From: Annona cherimola
Lineage: Eukaryota > Streptophyta > Magnoliopsida > Magnoliales > Annonaceae
Reading direction: 5' to 3'
Assembly: GCA_030490835.1 (NCBI GenBank)
Contig: CM059977.1
Coordinates: 20,255,335 to 20,319,334, forward strand
Length of the DNA stretch: 64,000 bases
The position numbers and the translations under genes are program-made. The notes beneath the pieces were generated by a model. The model was not told where the DNA came from. It searched no databases and was given only the letters and a program-made list of their open reading frames with translations. Shown here one piece after another: positions 54,726 through 64,000 of this stretch (within the stretch, counting starts at the first letter, position 1; every line of letters begins with the position of its first letter).

Positions 54726-57196
54726 AGAACTCGGGGAAGCGATAACGGTAAATTAAAGGGGGATGATACATACAAGGGAACGTTTGGGAATGACGGTGAA
54801 TGAGGGTGATTCCGATGCGATGGAAACCATAATGTATATGTTTTTTCTACATATATTTAACAACCTAACACCTTTATTTTTCAAATTTGGGTAGGTTTAT
54901 TTTCTTAGGAAACATTTCAACTAAAACTTTTTAATCTTCTTAATTATCTTATTTTTTATTATTTTTTCATATTTTTTATATAAATTATCGTAACACAACT
55001 CTGAAGATAATTAATATATCCATTTTAACTTTGTTATTTTAATTCTTGATTATTACTCTTATTTTATCATATTATTTTCTTTTATTTCAAAAACCTTTCA
55101 TCTAAAGATTTTATTACTTTACAAACACACTCTTTATCTCTATATTCAAATTATATTTCTTTTTGACTACTCTTTTTATTCTAACTTTATCCATATTATT
55201 TATATCAATCATATAATTTCTAAAATATTCTCTTTTCCACCTCTACATCATCTCAAAATTCCACAAATTCTCAATTCCTAAGTGTCCTCTAGGATATGAT
55301 TCATCATCATCATTATTATTATAAGTCATTTTCCACCTAGGAAGGGGTCAGCTGTATAGATTTTGTTGCGTCATTCTTGGCGATTTAAAACTAAATTTTC
55401 ATTAATTTATAATATTTTTAAATCTTGTTTAATTACTTCTATCCATGTTTTTTGGGTTCTTTTTCTCATTCTCCTACCACATTTTGTTTGGATAGAATCT
55501 GTCCTACTAATCAGTGTCATTTCGGGCATCTTTTTAACTTGACCAAACTATCTTAATCTATTTTATACCAATTTTATCATAAATTGGTATCACTTTTAGA
55601 TTTGCTCGAATTATTTCATTCCTCGAGGATATGATTCAAGTAATTATTAAAAATAAGTAAAATGAGTTAAAATGAAGCGAATAATTATATAAAAATGCAA
55701 AAAAAAACCGAAAGATAAGTATAATAATAAAAGGACAGAATAATTAATAATTATACAAGCGAAATATCAAACAAACGAGGCAAGAGTAAGAAAAACTTCT
55801 GCAGATGGAAGTATATATCAAATGAGCTTCCTAGTTCGTTTGGTGGGTTTCCACGGGATGGGCCAATAGCAAATGGTCATTGTTTGGCGTTCGTGCAAGC
55901 GTTGGAAATCCATTTTCTCACTTTTCATTGCATTTTTCCCACTTTGATTTAAAATTTAGATAATTTGCATATATACTTATATAGTTTGACGCTAATTGCA
56001 GGGATACTCACGTGGTTTCACGAAATGCATATTACCCCCCACATAGTTTCACCAAAATTGCATATTACCTCTATGCCATTACCAGCAGTTAATATCTGAC
56101 GTTATATTTTGAAAATGATGAAAATGTCCTTGTACATAGTTTCACGGATTGCATATGCAAATTACCCTTAAAACTTTAACTATTTAACAATTTTATTTTT
56201 TATTATTACACTTATATTCAAATTATTTTAAATATTTTTCAAATATATCCTCAAATTTTCACCCAAATTCCTAAAATACACATATATTTTCAATAATTAT
56301 TCATATACTTAAGAATTTTCTATAAAATTCTTCCCATGCCATATCGTCCTGCTAAAATTACTAATTTACCAATCTAAATTTACGGCTCAATCATTTCAAC
56401 CATCATTCTTCTCTCCTTAGCAAAGTTAGTGGTAGCCCTACTCTTCGTGTTAAAGACGGGCTTGCAACAACAAATTATGCAGAGAGATTCATGGAGGTTC
56501 TGTAGCATGAGGTTATCTTGGCAGTACCACGACATTGCGGTAGGCTAGGATCGATGGATTTGATGGGGAAACAAACGCAGCTATGATGAGTAATCTCAAA
56601 ATTACTGATCACTATAAAGAATCCCAATCTTTTACGACCGATCCAGACAATGCCATCTCCATCATTCAAATAAAAAATTCAGATGTAGCTACCGTCAGAC
56701 CAATAAATGCGTAGGATATCTATAGATAGGATCTTTTATCTCAGGGATGCTGAAAATTTTCAAACTGGCCACCTCGGTCATCCACTCGACTCACCCCTAC
56801 ACCTACAACATTTTTGTCTCCTCTTATGTTTCTCCCATATCTCTCTCTTGCGAAGCTGCAATTTCATCTCCTCTCACGTCTCTCTTGTTGCACTTTGCAT
56901 GCTTCATTTTTCATTTTAATGGTTGTCGAGTTGCTTGCGTAGCTGTTGGACACTTGGATTGATTTGGACTGTGTAGATGGTGGGTTGATGAATTCAACAG
57001 TAGATGTGATTTTTTGAAAGAGGTAGAAGAAAGCGTTGTCATTGGAATTCAGGAGTTTTCTCCAACTTTCAATCGGATGTCTTTGATCATCTCGGATTGA
57101 GACTTGCCGACGCCGGATATGGGAAGGAGGCATCTCTTGCTACTTATGTAGGGTCGATCGATGGTTAGAGTTCGGCTAAAGGTTGTGGTTGATAGT
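54726..57196. other. AT-rich region with a MITE relic
   Basis: 54895-55140 carries the inverse interior of the GTGTTTGG-type MITE. 55975-56170 has repeated phrases (GCATATTACC, ATAGTTTCAC) resembling a decayed transposon end. 56400-57180 is GC-moderate with short frames on both strands but nothing recognised. No gene supported. Confidence 0.45.
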
Positions 57197-57730
57197 TAGG
57201 GGTGGGAATCGGGGCGGGTCGACCCGTGACCCGCCCTGCCCCTGTTTAATACCGGGGCGGGTCGGGATTTTGACGGTTTTAAAGAAATGCGGGGCGGGTC
57301 GGGGCAAAATTCGGGTTTTTTACATGGTGGCGGGGCGGGTCAAGGCGGGTCGGGGCGGACCTACATGCTGACCCGTTTTCTGATATTTTACATTAAAAAA
57401 AAACCTCGTTCAATGCTAATTTGTATGTTTTATTTAATTATTTATATTTACTTTGACTGATTAATAATAGATTCAAGCATATAGTAGTTAAATTTAATAT
57501 AAATTTGTCTTTATACTTGATAATTTTATAAATTTTTAAAAATTTCTTACTTGACCCGCAGTTTTTTACCCGACCGATATCGACCCGAATTTTGTCCCGA
57601 GACCTTGTAGAAAAAAGTAAGGGTCAAATCGACCTTGTCCCGACCCGGTATAAAATAAGGGTCAAACAAGATTTTTGAAAAGAATGGTCAGGGTTGGGCA
57701 CACCCTGACCCGCCCCGATTCCCACCCCTA
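57197..57730. mobile_element. GC-rich non-autonomous hAT element, copy B
   Basis: A 534-bp element starting TAGGGGTGGGAATCGGGG and ending in the inverse. It is flanked by TTGATAGT (57189-57196) and TTGATAAT (57731-57738), an 8-bp duplication matching at 7 of 8. It is nearly identical to copy A through both arms, including the AT-rich middle (TTCAAGCATATAGTAG). The differences are mostly small deletions in the GC-rich arms. Confidence 0.88.
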
Positions 57731-57738
57731 TTGATAAT

Positions 57739-58654
57739 CATCAGATCTCGATGCTATTAAAAACTATGAAATAGCATCTTTGATTGGTCTTAGGATGCCG
57801 CTTCAATGCAACCGTAGTTGCCGCTTGAACAGAGAAGACGAGGGAGTATGAAGCACCCTCTCTTTGGTAATTCGGTGATGTACAATGGTTGGTGAGCATG
57901 TAGCTTTTGTTTAGCCAATCCAGACCATTGATTCAACTTAATGTTTTGCATAAAATATTTTGACAACATAGCACATGATTCCAAAATATTGAATTCGAAT
58001 AATTTCTTGCTAAAAAAATCGTTATTTAATTTGAAGTGAAAATAATGAATTTATTATATGCATATGAGCCGTATTAAAATTAATAATAATGGTCACATAT
58101 TGGGTTTTATACTTCAATAAATTCTACATAGCAAAAAAATCCTCCAAGAGGAGATGGAGATTCGACTTCACCTCTATTCACCCAATCAGCTTTCTTCTCT
58201 AAAAGAAATTTAAACAGCAAAGAAAGGAAATTGGAAAAAAGAAAGAAAAATAATTATTGAAGTCAAAAGGGTATAAGCTATCTCAATCTCAAAACCATTA
58301 TTGAAATCAGATACTATTGAGGCTATATGAATATTTAAGTTATTATTATTAAAAACTCAATCGAATTTGAATTCGAAAGAGACATATGGTACCATTTTTA
58401 AATGAAATTTGGTTTCTATTTCTGTATTGAATAAATTTAGTTATTCTTATTCATTTGGAAATAATCAATTTAGTCTCTTTTTTTGAATTTGGATTTTGTT
58501 GTTTATGTTAACAATCTCAAGATATAAATCCTATGATCTCACGTTCAGTTCTTTTGAGACCAAAAATGTTAGTTTTTTGAGGATATTGAGCTAGAAAGAA
58601 AGATAAACAAGGTATTCATGATGATCAAGCTCAACAACCTCAAGAATGGATGTC
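57739..58654. other. Spacer between hAT copy B and the copia remnant
   Basis: AT-rich. It may include upstream parts of the copia element too decayed to read. No gene seen. Confidence 0.4.
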
Positions 58655-60630
58655 ATTGAAGAGATTTACTAGAGAGAGAAAAATGTGATTTCCGATGGTT
58701 ACATTAGATTTCTTCAATACATCAGGATGACATTGGATTGGTGGAAGATGATTCTATTAAGCGATGCAAAGTAAACACTCTTAAAAGTAGATTGATGTCA
58801 TAAATATATGATTAAGTTCGTGAAAGACAATGACGATTTGGTATCTTGTTCCATTATCTGAAGGTATAAAGCTGATTGGTTATAAATAGATATTTAAAAC
58901 CAAGAATAAGGGTAATATGGAAAGACATAAGGCTTGTCTTATTACAATGAACTTTACTCAAAAGGAAGGAATAGATTACAAAGAAATTTTCTCTTCAATT
59001 TTATTGAAAGTTTCTTTCAAGATAAACGACTTTAATAATAGGTTTTAACCTTGAGCTATAGTAAATGGATGTAAAGATAATATTTATAATGGACTTTCAA
59101 TTTTTTAAAATAAAAATTCATCTACGAGCTCAAGCAAGTTTTCTATTAATGGTAATATAAATTTCATCAAATTGTCGTTTCATTTAGTTTTGAAATGAAT
59201 TCGGTTGATGATTGCATATACTATAAGTTCAGTGGGAGTAATCATAGATTCAATGGAAGTAACACACAAACATAATGTTTCCCAACATCAATATAAGTTT
59301 ATTGCATAAAATTAAGATATTTTTGTCAAAGAAATTTGAAACGAAAAATCTTAAAAATATGTCTTTTGAATTAAAAATTCAGATATATCAGGATTATTTT
59401 TGACGTATTCTTAGATTATCACAAAAGACCTATAGTAAAAAAATACTTAAGATATTTGGTATGCAGGAGTGCAAATTAGATAATACCCCATTGCTAAGGA
59501 AGACAAATTTTGTCTCAATCAGTGCCTCAAGAATGATTTTAAATCTAAAAAAATGCAAAAGACTCTCTATGCTTTAGCAGCGGTAAGTTTGATTTATGCT
59601 CAGGTTTTGAATCTCAAACTTGTATGCTTTTGGATATCGCATACATTGTTGGATGTTTGGCAGATATTTAAGTAATTCAGGAATAAATCTTTAAGAAGCA
59701 TCCAAATAGTTTTTTAAAGAACTTTTAGAGAACAAAACACTACGTGTTCACATACAGAAAGTCAGGTAAGTTAGAGATCATTTGGTATTCAGATTTTGAC
59801 TTTATTGAATGCAAATACAGTTTTAGATCAACTTCAGGCTATATTTATCTATTTGTTAGAAAAGTTATATTAGAAAAAAGTGCTAAGCAGACACTCATAG
59901 CTTTTCAATCATGACAACAGAGTTTATAGCATATTATGAGGCATCTAATTGTGGAATATGACTACAAAATTTTGTCACAGGGCTGCAAAATATAGACATT
60001 GTAAAAGACCACTTAAGTTATTTTGTGACAATAAATTAGTAGTGTAATATTCCAACAACAATAGGAGTTCGGTAATGTTCCTAGTTGTCAAGGGAAGGAT
60101 TTAGAAAAATAAAGTGTCTATAAAGCATATTGCGACATACTCCAAGGTTGCGGATCCGCTTACTAACACCTCAAGATTTTTCATGAGCGTACTGCTCATG
60201 TGGGTATTGTATCATTTAATGATATGCTAGTTAAGTGAGAATTTATATTTATTTACTTTTCTAGTTTGGGCACTTTATTATAGTTATAGATATTTTCTGC
60301 AAAAATAAAGTATTCGGTATTTTGATTATTCAATATTTTGGTTTTGGTTTGATCTCACCAAATAAGTCAAACCAATTGGAAATAGGCATGTTAGATCACA
60401 TTACATCTAATTTCCATGTTATGCATCCATACTCGATTTATGTCGTTTGGTTATGTTTGATATATGTGATCATGGACGGGTTTAGTTAGATAAATGTGAC
60501 AAAGATCGCCTTGGTCCTATATTGGCATAACTAATGGACGAGATTGTTCGGAGATAATTTTTGATATGATAGCAAAAGGTTTTGAGCTCATAAGGTTATA
60601 TATATAATATATGTAGTCCAAGTGGGAGAT
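58655..60630 (+). mobile_element. Decayed Ty1/copia retrotransposon, reverse transcriptase to RNase H
   Basis: Broken frames on the plus strand follow the copia polyprotein in order. A reverse transcriptase start reads IFKTKNKGNMERHKA and FTQKEGIDYKEIFSS at about 58890-59005. QMDVK-like and IYELKQ blocks follow at 59065-59150, then SQKTYSK at about 59430. An RNase H region reads TTEFIAYYEASNCG at about 59910, then ADPLTN near 60150. A polypurine tract AAGTGGGAGAT lies at 60620-60630, directly before the LTR. Many stops and frameshifts show the element is dead. No 5' LTR, gag or integrase was recognised. Confidence 0.85.
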
Positions 60631-61130
60631 TGTTGAAATTTTGGACGCATATATATATTAATTATATATATGCTATTATAAATAGCGGCCTAATTTTTAA
60701 AAACGATCCTATAAGGTTTTATGGGCCTAAATCATCTAATAAAATATGGGTCTCCTGTGCGTAGAAACCCTACAACCTAATTTCTAATTTTTTTTTTATA
60801 ATGGGCTAAATTAGAAATACGAAAAATAGGCTTCCTATATAAGCGGTTGTGGTCCCGAGGTTATGCACTGATTAGGATTTCTTTTCTAACATCCCATCAT
60901 TGGAAAAAAGGAGCTATCTTCTTCAGAAAATCCTAAAGCATTAACTTGGAAGACCAGTAAACCTTCGGATTCAACAACAACTACTCCTATGGATTCAAGT
61001 ACGCTTCCGCTTATGATTTTATTTTCTTCATGATTTAACATGACTGTTCCTGGGGTGATTAATGGTTTTTTAATCAATAAGATTTTCCCACAGTGGTCGC
61101 TGGCATAGAGCTTCGCCAACTTTTAGGTGA
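60631..61130 (+). repeat. 3' LTR of the copia element
   Basis: Begins TGTTGAAATTTTGG directly after the polypurine tract, as copia LTRs usually do. A TATA-like CTATATAAGCGG at 60835-60846 fits the LTR promoter. The right end is uncertain because no second LTR is available for comparison. Confidence 0.6.
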
Positions 61131-61729
61131 ATGGGGTCTGCCGAATTCAACAGCTATTCGTCGAATGTCCTAAGGGAAATAGAGATGAGAGAGAAGGAGC
61201 CAAACAAAGGTACTAGATCTAAAGGAGAGAGCGGTGACGAATGATGATGATCAGTTCCATTGAAGGTGAAGTCTTCACTAGAGGTAGAAGAAGATGAGTA
61301 TATTACAGAAATCACCGATAGTCATGAAGTTCATTTTAGAAGAAGCCGTGGATTATGACGCTCCAGCAGTGAACTGGAATTGGTTCTCATGAGAACCTAT
61401 TTAAATTATCTAACAGTAGCGATACTCTATCGATGGTCTTAGTTAATGGATGGTGGTTGCGGATCAATTGGAGTTGGTGAGGAAAGAGGCCTATCCGGAT
61501 TATTGTTTGCCTTCTTCAAGGGATGGGAGAGATGGCAACGGACAATTTTGGAATTTAGAAAATATTAAATCTAAAAAATTGAAATTTCTAAATTTAAATA
61601 ATTGACATTGAAAGCATGGGTAGAGGAGTAAATTTGGGATAAATTCATTGGTATAAAAGAAATTATCGAACATGTGTGAATATATTAGAAATTAATTTCT
61701 AAGGTTTAAATTTATGAGCATATTTGAAA
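61131..61729. other. Stretch right of the copia LTR
   Basis: GC-moderate to about 61560, then AT-rich. It may include the end of the LTR or a fragment of another element. No gene recognised. Confidence 0.4.
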
Positions 61730-62890
61730 AATCATTTCAAACCGGCTCAATACATGTATAAAATACATATTTTTTGTTGTTTTTCAAAAAAAATATTTAG
61801 AAAATTGCTATTCAAATTATATTTAATAAATAAACCAATTTTTATCAAATTCGGAGATACGTATATTTATTTTGGATTTTTAAACATGGGGGTATTTTAT
61901 TCCTTTCAAATTGTTAAAGCATAACTAAAATACCCATATGTTTAAAAATCCAAAATCAATATATATATATATATGCATCTCCAAATTTGGTAAAAATTGG
62001 TTTACATAACTAAATTAACCATTTCGCAAAAAAATTTTGAAAAAAACAAAAAATATATGTTTTTAGACAAGCATTAAGGAGTTTGAAATAATTATTTTGC
62101 ATTTGATTTGAAAATTTTCCAACTATCTTTCATTAAACTGAGTTACGATCATTTCGGACTGATCCAAAACACAGATTTTTTATTTTTTCCAAAAATTTTT
62201 ATAAAACTTTTATTATAATTATGTTTAATTTATAAATCAAGTTTTAACAATTTTGAAAATGTATAAATTTATTTTAGATTTTTAAATACAGGGGTATTTT
62301 AATCATTTTAAATTGCTAAAATAGGTCTATAATACTCCTATGTTTACAAATCCAAAATAAATATATATACATGTTTAAAATTAGTAAAAATTGATTTATA
62401 GATTAAGTAAAACTAGAGTAATGGTCTTGTTAAAAAAATTTAGAAAAAAATTTAGAAATATATGTTTTTGTACTGGTATGAAATTATCATGTTGTCATTA
62501 AACTACTATATCTATTACCATTTTACCTGCCATTAAACTATTGTATCTATTACCATTTTACCTTTGTGGTGCAAAGGCATCTACCATAAAGCCTATCCAT
62601 CACCTTAATGAATAAAGAGTAGCGATTATTTCAGACTGGTCCAAAAATATATATTTTTTTGGAAAATTTTTTATAAACATGTTAATCTAGTTGTATTCAA
62701 TCTATAAATCTAGTTTTACCATTTTTAGATGTGTGTATATATTATTTTTAAAAATCCAAAATAAATATATACACATATCCAAAAATGGTAAAATTTAATT
62801 TATAGATTAAATACAACTACATTAATATGTTTATAAAAATTTCAAAAAAATAAAAATATATGTTTTTGGACTTGTCTGAAATCACCTGAT
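61730..62890. repeat. Three successive copies of one foldback MITE family
   Basis: Copies at about 61730-62100, 62160-62485 and 62630-62890. Each has outer ends of the type TCAGACTGGTCCAAAA, arms with CTATAAATC(A/T)AGTTTTA, and a centre around TTTTAAATTGCTAAA or its equivalent, then the inverse arms. Related single copies lie at 31735, 37835 and 40670. Confidence 0.7.
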
Positions 62891-63235
62891 TCAGACTGGT
62901 TTTAAAAGATTATTTGACATGAATAAAATACACTCGTCATGATACTTAGACTGGATTTTTTTGGGAGTAGGATGATTTAATTTTTAACACCCAACTTCTT
63001 ATTTTTACAAAGTGGAAGAGTAATATAAAACAATATGAGCAAAGTGGAAATAAATAAAATATTTATATAAAAGTAATTAAAATTAAGGATAAAATTGAAA
63101 AATAAGATAGTTAGTAATTAAGATGTCAAATTAAAAAGTACATGGGAGAAGTGTGAAGAAACCTTACCTAATTTTTATCATTTACATATGTTTCAGTTTA
63201 AAACACTAATTTTTTTTTATAAGAGAAAGAAGATT
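62891..63235. other. AT-rich spacer
   Basis: AT-rich; 63000-63130 resembles a decayed GTGTTTGG-type MITE interior (GTGGAAATAAATAAAATA). No gene seen. Confidence 0.45.
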
Positions 63236-63239
63236 CTAG

Positions 63240-64000
63240 TCCATCCTCAACCAACACTTAGGTATGGCATGTTGGAATAGAAATTTCAATTAACATAGCT
63301 TCACAAAAATCATTATACACGGCACAGGATATGCAAATTGGAGACCTATCTAACCACACACATTTGGCTAGATCCTGCTCCATGGCATACTCAGCCAATA
63401 AGTGAGCAACAGTGTTGCCAGTTCTAGATACATGAGAAAATTTACAACTTATAAATTTTCTACTATACTTTATAATATCATCAACCAGATATTTGACATC
63501 TGATCTGATTTCACATATGTTACTCGAAAAATGGAATAAAATTAGAGAATTAGTCTAAAAAATGACCTTGTGAAACTGATGATCCAAAGCCCATTTCATT
63601 CCTGATGAAACCCCGTTTGCCTCCATCCATAAAGGTTCCTCGATGTCTTTCCAAGACCAACAGGTAGCCCCCAAAAAACATCTATTCTCATCTCTAACAA
63701 CAATCCCAGCCCCTATAAGTTTCTTCTATCGTTTATATCTAGCATTGATGTTAATCTTAACATGTGCAAATAAAGAAGGCCACCATTTGAAACTTGGTTC
63801 CATCTTTAGCCAACAGTCAGCAGGGCATAGCTTAAGGAGCTCAAACTGTTTCAGAAATTCAATACATTTGTATGAGATGTCCCTAAATTTGGGTTGTTCA
63901 CCTGTTTTCCAGTATGAGTTTCTATAGCACCAAACAAACCACCACGATATAAACAAAATGAGTAACAAATTTTTACATCCACGGTTAATCAGCATTCTTA
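63240..64000 (-). pseudogene. Decayed LINE-type RNase H-like region (runs off right edge)
   Basis: On the minus strand, frames read ISWWFVWCYRNSYWKTGEQ (end of the reverse-transcriptase/zinc-binding part), then WPSLFAHVKININARYKR. Next comes IGAGIVVRDENRCFLGA, then MEANGVSSGMKWALDH, DDIIKYSRKFISCKFSHVSR and GNTVAHLLAEYAM. This order matches the RNase H-like domain found at the C-terminus of plant LINE proteins and in related plant ORFs (RVT_3 type). At least one stop lies near 63555 and one near 63725, so it is not functional as it stands. It continues past the right edge. Confidence 0.75.

Overview
The window is nuclear DNA from a flowering plant. The evidence is: genes with many short exons and GT-AG introns, plant-type proteins (a thylakoid LIL3 protein, a plant NAD-dependent glutamate dehydrogenase, a plant nuclear poly(A)-binding protein), long AT-rich intergenic stretches, and a dense load of nested plant transposons. 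I cannot name the species.

Five complete or partial genes can be read exon by exon. In order they are: the 5' part of the U6 snRNA phosphodiesterase USB1 (1-1785, minus, running off the left edge); 60S ribosomal protein L23/uL14 (3756-6200, minus, 4 exons, 141 aa); an endosulfine/ARPP19-type PP2A-inhibitor protein (15566-18855, minus, 6 exons, 103 aa); LIL3 (21459-22801, plus, 4 exons, 252 aa); glutamate dehydrogenase (26901-31129, minus, 9 exons, 411 aa); and a nuclear poly(A)-binding protein (50033-52877, minus, 6 exons, 216 aa). A second, diverged LIL3 copy (24265-25290, minus) faces the first tail to tail. It is open except for one in-frame stop. Every exon junction given keeps the reading frame, and the totals match the usual family lengths.

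Much of the rest is transposon-derived. A 2.2-kb hAT-type element (6437-8656, 8-bp duplication GTTTCAAC) carries a broken fragment that reads as the exocyst subunit SEC15. It is itself split by a smaller GC-rich hAT element. That smaller family has two further copies with their own 8-bp duplications (14507-15239 and 57197-57730). A 1.46-kb Mutator-like element with ~135-bp inverted ends and a 10-bp duplication sits inside a ~200-bp-period tandem array (43.6-46.5 kb). Four hairpin MITEs, each bracketed by TA microsatellite, fill the fifth intron of the endosulfine gene. A decayed Ty1/copia element with a 3' LTR (58.65-61.1 kb) and a decayed LINE RNase H region (63.24-64.0 kb) lie at the right. 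Stretches 31.1-41.9 kb and 46.5-50.0 kb are AT-rich, with MITE copies and no convincing gene.

The most interesting observation is in LIL3. A 286-bp MITE lies inside the transit-peptide coding exon and appears to have become an intron. It supplies both the donor (GAG|GTAAAA) and the acceptor (TTGCCACAG|ACC), and splicing there keeps the frame while leaving about nine MITE-encoded residues in the protein. The genes shown have no operon-like relation. Apart from the LIL3 pair they are functionally unrelated neighbours.
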